From: Linyphia triangularis | Lineage: Eukaryota; Arthropoda; Arachnida; Araneae; Linyphiidae | Reading direction: 5' to 3' | DNA: 64,000 nucleotides | NCBI GenBank assembly: GCA_963978545.1 | Contig: OZ021732.1 | Coordinates: 20,195,521-20,259,520, forward strand | In this document: piece by piece, positions 32,645 to 44,021 of the stretch | Position numbering within the stretch: position 1 is the first letter of the stretch | Layout of the letters: every line of letters starts with the position of its first letter | Made by a program: the position numbers and the translations under genes | The notes under the pieces: generated by a model | Database searches by the model: none | Seen by the model: the letters and a program-made list of their open reading frames with translations, nothing else | Told to the model about the DNA's origin: nothing

Positions 32645-33675
32645 CTAAAATATAAGTGAATCTTTTATTAAAACCTTGCTTGTGTGTCTTCATGTGACTT
32701 GGCATAACATTGAATAAATATATTAAAATTATACCTTCTTATATTCTGCTGATTTTGTCGATATCATCAGTTGTGAGATATCAATTGTAAGTCAATATCA
32801 ATTTCTCTCAGGCTCTCAAGAGAAAAAAAAAAATACTATTTGTCAGACTTGCTACTACGGGCAGCGTAGTGAAGAACACTGTTCTTAATAGTTAACACAT
32901 ACCATTTTGGAAAAATTAATATTAGGTAAAATAAAGTTCATTTCTCGAAATCTGAAATTAAAGTTCAAAGATTGAGAAAGCAGAGATGGTTCTTTAGTGA
33001 GATTATCGAGTGATCAAAATTGAAATAAGCCAAATTAAAAAAAAAGAAATCTGCCACTCATTTTGAAAAATGCATTTCTCGAGTTATACATTAAAAAAAT
33101 GGTACATTAATACATTTCATTTCTTAAACTAAATTCATTTGCTGAAAACAAATCATGGAAGTATTTGTTAAAATTTAAGCTGACTTATGATGGATTTTAG
33201 TTGATTTAAATTTCCTCAAGTAGCAAATATTCTATATCCAAATGAATATACATGTTTGCAAATAATGTTTCTCATATTCAAGTAAATTTTGCGTTCAGTT
33301 TTCATTAGCATCATATGTCCGGAAAACGCTCAAATCTAAATATGTTATTTAAATAAATCTGGCTTGTTTAATTGCATACGAAGTGGGGAAGGGGTTTATA
33401 ATAGAAATTCCAGTATCCGTTACATCCAGAATATTTTTTAAAAAGTCAGTAATTCAAATATTAATTCAGGCAGTCAGTAATACAGAATTCTAAAATCCAG
33501 AAGAAATGTACACATATTGTATCGTTTATTGCATTAAATATATATTAGTTTTCGAAATACAATGTAATTTGTTTGTCTGGAATCCATGTAAATCTATTAC
33601 TTATTCTTATTATAATTATAGTCTAAAATAAAGAAACGTAACTTTGTAATCGAAATTACATCTTCCACAGCAACC
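32645..33675. other. AT-rich spacer
   Basis: Nothing recognised. Confidence 0.5.
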
Positions 33676-33677
33676 GG

Positions 33678-34318
33678 GAAACAGGGGCGTGGAGCATCGC
33701 ACAACTTTTAATTACACTATAATACTAACATGTATTTGTGTTTTATATTTTCTTCATTCGCTTAGAAAAAATGGCCAGATTGGCGATAAATATTATATGA
33801 GTCGTTAAAAAAAAAAAAAAAAACCTTTGCCAAAATAGTGTTTTCGGTGATATACTTTTCGATAATTCTTATATTATTCTTTCTTTTAAGAGAAACTGAG
33901 GAGAGGAGAAAAACGATCGTTGATGGAGAACTCTGTGTTGAATTCCCCCCCCTTTTTTTCCCTTCCTTCAACTTTTTATGCCATTTAAGCATTTTTACGT
34001 GAATTTCGGAGGTGGGGATGTTTAGAACACCTTAAGAGGCATCACCACAGTGATTTTGATTAAAATCGTAAGAGCCGTTTTTTAGAAATCATTGAAAAAC
34101 CTGAAAACTACCTTATGCGCATGCCGGGTTTGACGAAAACCTTAATGGTAGGTCCCTTGGCCCCTACCAATCCTCACATCAAATTTGAACATCGTCGGTC
34201 AATTTGTTCGGGAGTTATGCTGACCATAAACAAACAGACCGAATTTTTTTTATATCACATTTTTGAAATCAGGATGTTCCAAAACGTGGAGAAATGTAGA
34301 GTCGTTTTTCTGAGTCGT
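33678..34318 (+). mobile_element. dispersed repeat family C, copy 2
   Basis: Inverse counterpart of 15664-16283. Shared blocks include GTGCGATGCTCCACGCCCCT at the left, CTTAAGAGGCATCACCACAG, TTGACGAAAACCTTAATGGT, GGTCAATTTGTTCGGGAGTT and GGATGTTCCAAAACGTGGAG at the right. A poly-A tract near 33808 and a C/T run near 33946 are private to this copy. Confidence 0.8.
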
Positions 34319-34514
34319 AAGTCATCGAGTTAAACTTAACTCGTTACTGAAATTATAAAAGGAAATAATGTTCGCTTAAAAATCCAGTTAAAGTATTTTA
34401 TATGTCAATATGTATTTTTCATTGTTCTCCTAAGTTAATTAACTCTTTTTAGAAATAATAATCGTACGGTTAAAGTTGTATTATTTTTATATTTATCTAC
34501 CATTTTCAACATCA

Positions 34515-34725
34515 TTTCCAAATTGGTTGGTGCCTATCTGATGGCTGTGTGGTTTGCTCTCTGGTCACGCATGCCAAAAGGTGCCGTGTTCGAATCCTGG
34601 GTTAAGCATGAATGTTCGTTGTGGTTCGTAATCCACGTTAAGCTGTAGGTCCCGGCCTAATTAGCCATCATTGTGCATAAAAATAGGTCGTTGAGCATAT
34701 AAGCCAACTAACCAGTTGGGTTGCA
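34515..34725 (+). mobile_element. SINE-B copy 2 (tRNA-derived)
   Basis: TGATGGCTGTGTGGTTTGC (A-box region), GTGTTCGAATCCTGGGTTAA (B-box-like TGTTCGAATCC) and GTAATCCACGTTAAGCTGTA, followed by a tail with CATTGTGCATAAAAATAGGT and GCCAACTAACC. It shares its order of blocks with 9628-9770 (minus). Ends are approximate. Confidence 0.75.
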
Positions 34726-34729
34726 TTTC

Positions 34730-35290
34730 TTCTATTTGTACCCCCCCCCCCCCGTTTCCTTTATAGAACAAATTTAAATTGAAAATAAATCATTATTTGC
34801 AGTTATTTATTATTCATTTCGTTAAATTTTAAATGACAAGCGTTAGCCAATAACCACAGAATATCAAAGAAGAATTTTCAATATTATTTGGAAAGTCAGT
34901 CCAATTAATAGATAAAAATGGAAAGGAAAAAAGTCGAATCTAATAAATCATGTAAGAAAATAGAAAATCAGATTCAGTCGAGATCGAAGCAAGAGAAAGG
35001 CTACTGCGCTTTTCACTCCCCCCCCCCCCCCTCTCCCCTCTTCCCCTTCGAAGACGCGACCAGTATTTTAACAAACTGAACAGGTGTACAACATTACTCT
35101 CCCTTAGTTCTTTGTTCCGTTCCTCGAATTTTGCAAGCGAGACAAAGAAAGTAGGGAGCGAGTGGGCAGGAGACCAGATACCAAACTGACCTAAAGGGAT
35201 ATGAGCTAAAGTGACCCCTTATAACCATTCATCACCCCGAGGGTAAATAAAGATGGTAAGAAACCGCGGGCTGTAAACGAATACTGCTTA
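34730..35290. other. C-rich runs and a GC-richer block
   Basis: Poly-C runs lie at about 34741-34753 and 35017-35030. The block at 35080-35290 is GC-richer, with CTGTAAACGAATAC (forkhead-like) and no coding frame. It may be regulatory, but there is no direct evidence. Confidence 0.2.
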
Positions 35291-35541
35291 GTAGGGGGTA
35301 ATTTGAATTGATCTCGTGTTGCGTCGCCTGCTGGTGTAGACGGAATCACAAAATAAATTTGTTGCATCTATAATTTTTTGTTTCAGTTTAATAATTTTAT
35401 TGTTTAAATTGGTCAATGATAGTGCAATCAATTTCAAAAGTGAATGTTTTGCTAAATGTCTAGAATTCCGTAGCGATATGCATTTCATTTCCATGTTCTA
35501 TACGTTGTTACCAGTAATTTATAAAATCCGACATTCTATAG

Positions 35542-36038
35542 CAACGGTTCGCAATCTCTTAGGTTGTGCGGACCACCTATTTTGTAAGAAAAACTTTGCG
35601 ACTCACTAAATAATACAATACGTGCGTACATCAGTAATTAGTAAAATTTTAGAATTAAAGGATTAAAAAATAGTTCTTTTTATAAATTGTAATGCAATTA
35701 ATGCAGTTTTGGTAATAACTGGATATTTTTGCCAAACATTTATCCAAAACGAGATCAATGGTGTCGATAATTCAATTAACGAGTCTTCACTTGAAGATAT
35801 TTTCTATATTTTAGTTAATCTTCTTGAAACAGAATTCACTCGTTAAACCGTCGAAGAATAGAATCGAATAATTGGATTGTTACTAATCATAGAGTGACTC
35901 GATTATTCCTATCTCTACCCTTGAAGCTCCTGTAATATTTATCTTGGATTATTAGACTCTTGATTAGCTTCCACGGGCCAGTACCACACTACTCACGGCC
36001 CACAGGAGGGTCGCCGGCCTATAGGTTGGGAACCGTTG
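35542..36038. mobile_element. hAT-type non-autonomous element, 497 bp
   Basis: The left end is CAACGGTTCGCAATCTCTTA and the right end, read inversely, CAACGGTTCCCAACCTATAG. Flanking 8-bp sequences TTCTATAG (35534-35541) and TTTTATAG (36039-36046) match at 7 of 8 positions, as expected for a hAT target duplication. TIRs of this style (C-A-x-x-GGTTC-x-CAA) are frequent in hAT-derived MITEs. There is no coding. Confidence 0.85.
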
Positions 36039-36529
36039 TTTTATAGAACACATAGGCATTTTAAATCATGCCGAAAACGGGTCGATTTAGAAATCGGTTT
36101 ATCGGACTTTTTTGTTTTTTATATTTTAAAATGCACAATGCTTTTTTTTTTCTGAAAGGATTTAAATTTTTTTATAAATTTCACATTATTACCGACTGGA
36201 AGGATAAAATATAACATACGTATTGCAACTAAAAATTCCATGCTGAATTTTTTTAAAGGTTCGGTTTGCGAAGATTTTAATTTTACGTTTCTTTATAGTT
36301 TAAAATGTCGCTATAATGAAAATTGGCAAAAAAAAAAAAAAAAAAAACGTCGACTTTAAATTAACCAAAAAATTCAGTTATTCTAATTTCCCAGCATTTC
36401 CCGATGATCGGGATTTACTGCAAGAATAATATGTTGAGAAGAAATATTTTATGAAAAATAAAAGTGGTGCTCATTACCTGCCTTTAAAATAGGCTATATG
36501 AATGAAAAAAGGGTATATAATATATACAC

Positions 36530-36858
36530 TAACTTAGAAGCGTTGCGAAAATTGCCAAAATCATTAAGATCACATACTGATCGCAATGTGATATCGCCGC
36601 GACAAGACTTTCGTTGCGAAAATCGCATTTCATTCTAAAATTATTTTGGGATATCACTGGATGTCGCTGCGATATCACAAAGTAACATCGCAACTTCGTC
36701 ACATTGTGATGTCGCAGCGATATCACATGGAAGTCGAAAGTGACGTGAACTTTTGCGACATCGCTGCGATATCCCATGCAAGTCACATTGTGACCGTGAT
36801 CTTTGCGACGAAAAACTTCGTTGCAGTGACGTAACTGTGACAAAGATGGTTAGTAGGG
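36530..36858 (-). mobile_element. single-unit relative of the satellite-bearing element
   Basis: Read on the minus strand it begins CCCTACTAACCATCTTTGTC, is dense in GCGATATCAC and TGTGAC words, then holds one type-B 91-bp-like unit (GATTTTCGCAACGAAAGTCT, then CATTGCGATCAGTATGTGATC and TTAATGATTTTGGC). The two frames over 60 codons here are by-products of the palindromic sequence. Confidence 0.7.
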
Positions 36859-36859
36859 T

Positions 36860-37440
36860 TGATGCACAGTTTTAAAATTGAAATATTTCATTTAAAAGAA
36901 AGAACAGAGAGCTAATAAATATATTTTGTGATATTTTAGACTTGCTTATTTTAAAACAAATCGCATATTTTAGAACGATGCTCAAGTTTCGGCAAACCTC
37001 AGCCGATCTTCCAGAACTCTAGTTTCCGATATTAGTCAATGCTGCTGTGATACTCTGAATCTTTTAAGGCATGATAGAGCAAATTTCTGACAGATTGAAG
37101 CAAAATAGATCTTAAATAATTTATATAATCAATTGCGCTTCTCTACGAAGTTTTAATTGTTGCTGAGAAAAATCCGAAAGTTGTTCCTTTGTGCCGATAC
37201 AAACCTCAGGGACTTGAGAAAAAATTTATAAGAACATCAGCCATTGGTGAATAATTTTGATCTTCGTATCAGGAAGATTAGATAGATTATTTTGAACGTT
37301 TTACATATAACTGCATAAAGTTATGAGAAACATGTTTCTCCGCAAAACTAATTATATTCACCTTGCTGTTTGTATTCGCCCGATTTTACGCCAAGCGTTA
37401 CATTTTGCAATTTAAGACGGATTTAATAGCTACAGATTTA
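36860..37440. other. non-coding spacer
   Basis: No feature recognised. Confidence 0.5.
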
Positions 37441-37444
37441 GCCC

Positions 37445-37640
37445 ATTCACGGTATACCAATTTAGTTTCTCTTACTCTCTCTCTCTCTTTCATATTCTCT
37501 TTTACACTCTACCTTTCACATTCTTAGAAACTTTCACTCTCAAGCTTCTTTCACACTTTATCACATGCACTCCTATATTTTCTACTCTCTCCAAGACTGA
37601 ATATATCTTGCGCACATTCAAACTTATATTTCTGTCTCTT
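37445..37640. repeat. pyrimidine-rich low-complexity tract
   Basis: Dominated by CT and TTC words (CTTACTCTCTCTCTCTCTTT and similar), with few purines for about 190 bp. Confidence 0.7.
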
Positions 37641-37644
37641 ACAC

Positions 37645-38320
37645 ATCATTTTCTTCTCTGGGCAGATAATATTTCTCAATTTATGTCTTATTGATTACCA
37701 TTAAATTTTGTTTAACTTTACGAAAAAATATCTAAACTTGTATACACAATTTAAGAACACTTTTTCATTTAAAACATAATTCAATAAATAATACTTTAAG
37801 CCGCTTACGAATTTCGGTACCATGAATTAAAAAAAAAAAAAAAAAAAAAAAAAATTCCAAATTAATGATAGTTTTTCAATATTAAGTGTGGCTTTAATGA
37901 TGAAATGAAATAGAATGTAAGCAGTGTGGAAAAGAAGCTTACAAAAATATCCTCTTCATTTTTGAAAAGCAAATCTTTTCAAAATTTTCAAGTAAAAGTA
38001 ATAAAGAATATTGAAGGAAATAGGGGTTTTTAAGAGGGAGAGGGAAAAAAACCTATAAAATTGTTAAATTTGTCTGTGTAAAATGTGTGCAGTAAACAAG
38101 CATTGAAAATAAATTATGCTTCTGAGGTCTTAATAATTTTTATTACATACGACTCTAAGCGCGATAATTGCTATAAATGCTTATTTTATAAAATGTTATG
38201 TTTCAAAATCAAATTCTTCATTAAACGCAAATTATAATAAGGGGAAGAAATCATTCAAAGCATGTCCAAAAGAGAAAAAGAAGATTATCAAATTATCGAC
38301 ATATTTTTTAATCTTCCCGT
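37645..38320. other. AT-rich spacer
   Basis: A poly-A run lies near 37828-37852. Nothing else seen. Confidence 0.5.
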
Positions 38321-38324
38321 CCCA

Positions 38325-38425
38325 TACGCATTATAATCCATTTCTAAAACCACAGTCTTAGGTACGTCAAGTGCAATAATACCGAAATTGATGGGGATCA
38401 CTGGTCATACGGGCAAAGATTCGAT
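38325..38425. repeat. repeat F, copy to the left of the large transposon
   Basis: ATTGATGGGGATCACTGGTC and GGGCAAAGATTC match the right-flank block at 42395-42440 (ATTGATGGCGGCCACTGGTC, GGGCAAAGATTC). An intermediate version GTGGCCACTGGCCATTTGAG lies right next to the transposon end at 42159. The transposon may have landed in or beside this repeat. Confidence 0.55.
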
Positions 38426-38785
38426 CAAAAGTAAATAAACTTTCAAGAAAGGAAATTTTTACTTTAAAACCATTCCTAATAATCTCTTATTATATTGTTA
38501 ACAATACATAAAAATCTAAAACATCCAAAAAGAGCAGCGATGACTCACAAAGAAAGGATTGGCTACCAATGTTACTTATTCAAATGCCTCAGGAACAATA
38601 TATTTGGTGCGTAAACCAGAGTCTTAACCAGATTGATTGTGAGCAATTATATTTAACAGGAAAAAAATCCTCAAAAGTAATCTAAAATGGAACTGAAGAA
38701 CACTGTTGAAATTTCGACCGGTTGTCAAAACTAATGTAAGCGATATAATCCATTATTTTTACCCATCCTACCAAAACACATCCAT

Positions 38786-39110
38786 TAGGGTGTATCGAAA
38801 AAATCGAAGTTTATCAAATCTCTTAGCGGTAGTGCGGAAAATTTGTGGACACTCATCAGTAATAAGAGTGTGAAATTTTAAAACTCTGGGTTAATATCTT
38901 CTGTCGCCTCAATGGCCCCAAAGTTCCGAAAATTGGGCTAAAAGTGTTTAAAATTAAAAAATTCCTAAAAATTCCCATATTTCGTTTAACGATTGGGGGT
39001 AGTGGTTAAATGTTAGTATTGTTTAACAACAACAACTATAATTTTTTTTAAAAATTATAGGTTAATATCTTCTGTCGCCTCATTGAAACGGAAATTCCGA
39101 AAATTTGAAT
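38786..39110 (+). repeat. left terminal inverted repeat with internal motif
   Basis: Pairs with 41835-42144. TTAATATCTTCTGTCGCCTC occurs at about 38891 and 39062, and a degenerate TTAATATCTTCTACC follows near 39227, outside the well-paired part. Such subterminal repeats are candidate transposase-binding sites. Confidence 0.9.
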
Positions 39111-39507
39111 AAAAAGGAATACAATTCGATATTTAATCAGCAGTCGCAGATTTCGTTGATCGTTTTGAGGTAGAGCATAATAAAAATTACTTTTTACAAC
39201 AACAAAAAGTATGCAAGAATTATTAGTTAATATCTTCTACCACACTGTGTTTGACGTAATGCCAGAAAAGTAAAGTGGAACATCCTTATTTTCACCCCGA
39301 GAAACAAATCGGAGCGACCAATAAATCATGTTATTATTTTCATTTGTTTAGTATTTAGTCTAACTCTAGAATATTTTCTTTCAATTAGTTTCGATCTTCT
39401 TATCAAACATATTTGCAGCAATGTAGTCGTTTCTTTTTAGGGAATTTTTTTTACTCGTAGCTTAGTGTCGTAGTCATTTGTCAGTAAAATATTGGTAAAT
39501 ATTAGAA

Positions 39508-41753
39508 ATGCAAGAATCATCTCATTCAAAGTTTTCAAGTCGACAAATGCAGCAATGCCCTATTTTTGGAACACCGAAGGATTTTTCACGCATGCTGCCA
39601 ACACATGAAGGCGTCATAAGATGTTGCGCTCATGAGAGATGGCGTATTGGTAATGAAACTGATGGAAATAAAGAACCATGCTTCTCTGTTATTGCAGAAA
39701 CTGTTGCTTTGAAAATTGAAAGTTTATACGTCCATTCATCCATTCCTTCTGTTTCACATAAGCGTGTTTGTAATATGATACACGCTTACCATAAAAAATA
39801 TCTTTCAATCATGAAAAATATAAAACGTGTGGGAAGAAGCAAGACTGCTCTTGAAAATGTTGAGAACTTTAAAACGGAAGCAAAGAAACTATTCGACATA
39901 TCTTCCTGTAAATGCTCTATTTTTAAGGAGTGTATCTGTCCAAAAGAGAGCAAAGTTCCGCCAATGAACAGGTGTTCCTCAAATACCAAAGAACGGAAAG
40001 AAAAATGTTCATTGGTAGTGTTGATGTACCCGAAACAAAACGACTTCAGAAACGTCAAATACGAGTACAACAAAATGTTGTGCAAAGTTTAAAAAAAGGC
40101 GTCTCCTGCTTCTGTTTCAAGCTTTACTCTGGAAAATGAAGATATGATGGAGGTGGAGGTGGATACCAAAGACGCGCCCTACACACCGTTTCTTCAGCAG
40201 GATTCAAGGAGTCTTTAGATGCGTGTAAAATTGGACAACACAATTATTGTCAGTCAAAGATATGGTGTTTCTAACAGAGCCACGGCTGCTATTGCATCGA
40301 GTGTTATTGAAAGATTTTGGTTTAATATCGGAATCGAATTCCAGTCTCGTCACGGACAAAAACAAAGTATGGAGTGAAAAATCAAGAGTTTACAAATGGT
40401 ATCAAAATTAAATGAAAATCGTTCCAATATATCTGGCTTTTATTTTGATGGTCGGCATGACAAAACTTTAACATCAGGAACACTCGAGGGAAAGCAGTTC
40501 CAAAGAACAATTGTAGAAGGGCATTACTGTATTGTATCGGAGCCTGGTTCTTCGTACGTGGGGCATGTTACACCTGAAAGTGGATCTAGTCTTCATGTAT
40601 CAACAGCATTTACGAATACGTAACAAGTACTTTTTTGGATGATTTTAGCAAGCTCATAGTTGTCGGGTGTGACGGCACTGTGGTGAACACAGGAATGTTT
40701 ACTGGTGTAATTCGCAGTCTTGAAATGAAACTTCAGAGACCACTCCAATGGGTTGTCTTCTTACTTCATTTTAATGAGTTGCCATTACGACACTTATTCC
40801 AGTCAATAGACGGCAAGTCTTCTGACCTTTCATCTTACACTGGAGACATTGGATGAAAACTTAAAGGATGTGAAAAACTTTCAGTCGTTGCTTTTAATAA
40901 TATTAAATGCGAGTTGCCACACATTGATAGTAGATTACTCAGTTCAGATCAGAAATACTTATTCGACATTTGCACTGCCATTAGTTCTGGCATTTGTAGT
41001 TTAGATCTAACTAACCGAGAACCATTAACGTTGAATTTGGCCCGCTGGCTAACAACTGCAAATCGAATACTGAGGTTATATATGTCTACTACATCAGACC
41101 CATCAAATGACATACTAACTTTAGTTGAATTCATTCTAAGAGTCTACGCACTCTCATGGTTCCGAATTAAGATTAATCACTCCATAAAAGACGGTCCTAG
41201 ACATCTGTAGCATTTCATAAACTCATCTCGGTACTTGCCTAAAAAGTATTGTGACATAATCGATCCAGTTATTTCTCGAAACGCTTATTTTGCTGCTCCA
41301 GAAAACATGCTTTTGGCCATGTTAACTGATGAAAGATGTCATTTCAGAATCATTGCAGCTCGAAGAATAATAAAGGCAAGAGAAATTAGCCGAGGTGTGC
41401 GCAGATTCGTTATTCCTGATATCAATTTTGAAACTGAAGACTCCATTGATCTCATTGACTGGAAAAATTGTTTTGTGACATCGCCGCCAGTTCTCCGAGT
41501 GATAAGTTCTCAATATCTTTTGAAAATGACAGAGGACGGTATGCCGAAGGCCTGCTGGCACTTCATACAATTTCCTTTACAAGCAGTCGAGCGAATTGTG
41601 AAACTTGTCACGGCAGCCTCCGAGAAAACAGTTGGGCTTGAAAACAGGGATAAATTCATAAGAGCTACTCTAGAATCCAGAAAACACATGTCGAAATTCG
41701 AGACAAAAAAGATTACAAGTAGTAATGCTATTGTCAATTGTATAAGGCAATAA
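39508..41753 (+). pseudogene. decayed transposase-like gene of the large transposon
   Basis: The first frame (39508-40092) begins MQESSHSKFSSRQMQQC. Homology continues across a frameshift near 39960 (MFIGSVDVPETKRLQKRQIR), a stop at 40216-40218, another shift near 40310, and stops at 40621, 40854 and 41208. Recognisable blocks in order are GFYFDGRHDKTL (about 40435), VSEPGSSYVGHVTPESG, VVGCDGTVVNTG (40664), LQWVVFLLHFNELPLRHLF (40746), LTLNLARWLTTANRILRLY (41025), FAAPENMLLAML (41290), LIDWKNCF and AVERIVKLVTAASEKT (41583). I recall this pattern from many uncharacterised arthropod proteins. The spaced acidic residues (FDGR, CDGT, VER) suggest an RNase H-like DDE/D enzyme, but that is inference. 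Total length of about 700 codons fits a transposase. It lies exactly between the TIRs. No intact copy here, so this element cannot move itself. Confidence 0.85.
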
Positions 41754-41834
41754 AATTTCTGATCCCTTTAAAATGAGGTAAGTGTGACGTGTATTTTTTA
41801 TTTATTTTTTTTGAAATTTTGCCTTTTATTTTCC

Positions 41835-42144
41835 AAAATTTGGTGTTGCTGAGGTAGCAGAAGATATTAACTTATAACTATAAAAAAATTATAGTTGTTG
41901 TTGTCAAAAATAGTAACTAGTAAGCACCATCCTTAAACTTACAGCGAAATCTGGAAATTTTTATGAATTTTTGAATTTTAATCACTTTTATCCCAAATTT
42001 CGGAACTTTCGAGCTATTGAGGCGACAGAAGATATTAACCCAGAGTTTTAAAATTTCACACACGTATTAGTGATGGGTGTCCGCAAATTTTCCGCACTCC
42101 CGCTAAAAGATTTGAAAATTTTCGATTTTTTTCAATACGCCCTA
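41835..42144 (-). repeat. right terminal inverted repeat
   Basis: Inverse partner of 38786-39110. The motif GAGGCGACAGAAGATATTAA lies at 42017 and a diverged GAGGTAGCAGAAGATATTAA at 41851. Pairing weakens inward of about 41840. Confidence 0.9.
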
Positions 42145-42149
42145 ACATC

Positions 42150-42790
42150 CATGTTAACTGTGGCCACTGGCCATTTGAGAAAGTATCCCGTTAAATTCAA
42201 ATGAAAATTCATGGGAAGATGCATGTTATAAGTTTAAACCACTTTTAGCACTATTTCTTTTCCCGATAAACAGTAAGCAGAAACCATCGAAAAATATTCA
42301 AATCAGAAGTAAATACCAAACTACTGACTGCCATGAAAATCCATTTACACAATACAATCCATTTCCCACTATTCGCTACGTCAGGCCCAATGGCAGACAT
42401 ATTGATGGCGGCCACTGGTCATCTGGGCAAAGATTCAGGTAAACCGTACACACTTCGCCAAATCCGGGCGGTCAACAAAATCATTAAGGGGTGCGATTTA
42501 TCAAGCGAAAGGAGGGTATGATAGATCTCCAAACCTATATTTTACTTCGGGTTCGTTTGTCCCAATATGCCATACATTTAAAGATGGAGGACAATACGTC
42601 GTCTTCCCGAACAATGGAAATCGCCATGGTCATATTTCTTGTACGTCTGCGAAGGATAAGACCGCTCAATTATTTTCTTTCTTCTCTAAAAACAGAGTTG
42701 TCTGTTTCAGTTTTCTAGTAGTATAGTGTTAAGAGACAGTGATGAATGGAACTTTAATGGCGTATCGTATTGTTAAACGTGATGGTAAAT
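42150..42790. other. GC-richer flank with repeat F copies
   Basis: Holds GTGGCCACTGGCCATTTGAG (42159) and ATTGATGGCGGCCACTGGTC (42400), then a GC-richer stretch to about 42670 with short unrecognised frames. TGGAACTTTAATGG (about 42747) also occurs at 11120. The unit may be the remnant of another repeat or a non-coding element. Confidence 0.35.
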
Positions 42791-42794
42791 GGAT

Positions 42795-43960
42795 ACAACA
42801 GAAAAGAAAGTCTGTTGAAAGATTATTTGTAAGAAGCGATTAGTGTTTTTTGAAGTTTATTCATTGTTTGTTTAGCTGTACAAAAGATAAAGCATGAAGT
42901 TGCAGTGGTAGCTTTTTGGAAAGTAGTAACTTGTTTGGAAGATGAAAGAGCTTTTTCAGCAGTTTTTCTCAGTATCGTATGTTGTTTTGGGGATAAAGAT
43001 TAGATTAGATTTTGAGATTGGGAAATATGATTTGATTATTGTTTCTTAGATTTTTATATATATTAAATGGAAAAATACTTATAAAAAATAAAATACATTA
43101 AGGAGTAGTAGTTGTGAAATATTGTTGATTAAATTTGACAGCAAAATTTCAAAGTAATTGCGATGGTCGTAATACGTTTGTAAAAGCATGGATTTAATGT
43201 TTTTTTACTTGACTTTTGAGAGCAGTGTTTTTTCAACAATCCACTTCGCGTTATTGGAGGCGTTTTGTTATGAACAATTGATGAAGACTATGATGGCTTA
43301 TGGCATACATTGAAATTTCTCATGTCATTAATGTAAATTAACATTCACATTCTTGCATATAGAAAGAAATGTACTTACGTTGTATACGTGTAGTGGCAAG
43401 TAGGTAGTATTCTGTGGAAAATTAGATAGTATTTTTTTTTCTTTTAATGATACATAATTGGCATTAGGAAATTAAAACTTTTAACTATTGGCATAGCTTG
43501 CATGTCAACTTGCAAGTATTTACTTTGTGGTTCTACAGAATCCACTTAAATTTTAACTATTCATGGTGGGTGTATTTGACAATGGAATACAGAATCTGAT
43601 TTTAATTTAAAATGATATATTGTAAGTTTTCGACTTAAAAACAAAAAAGTATATGCAAAAAGCATTTTGGTAATATAGGATTAGAGAATCCGACAAAAAA
43701 GTTTCAAATATAGAAATTCCGAATTGGAAAAATTTGGAAGTACTATACAATTTTAAACAAAGGTAAAAAAAAAAACTTTACACATAATAAAGTTGTTATT
43801 TAAAGTTCAGATGAATTCAAGCTTACCATGCGTAAGAAAAAATATGATGTTTAATTGTAATGGAGAGAATAAAATAAATGTTATTTAATGCACTTAAAAA
43901 AACAGCTAATTTTTATTTGGTATTTATTATTATACTTCAAGTATTATCCTAGGTGAGGTT
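42795..43960. other. AT-rich spacer
   Basis: Nothing recognised. Confidence 0.5.
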
Positions 43961-44021
43961 AGTAGTCCAGGGAATAGATACATTTTGCCTTGCAAAAGGT
44001 TATGTAGTTCTGATTTTTTAA

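Larger units (their letters stand above)
38786..42144 (+). mobile_element. 3,359-bp DNA transposon with 8-bp target duplication
   Basis: The ends are TAGGGTGTATCGAAAAAATC on the left and, read inversely, TAGGGCGTATTGAAAAAAAT on the right. Identical 8-bp duplications ACATCCAT lie at 38778-38785 and 42145-42152. The arms align for about 325 bp. It encloses one decayed gene (39508-41753), preceded by an ATG and followed by T-rich DNA. TAGGG ends and an 8-bp duplication fit hAT or other superfamilies with 8-bp targets, but the gene family is not a classical hAT transposase as far as I can recall, so I leave the superfamily open. Confidence 0.92.

Noticed and set aside
36529..36843. 104-codon minus-strand frame and 62-codon plus-strand frame
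   Set aside because: Both lie in the palindromic single-unit relative of the satellite element.
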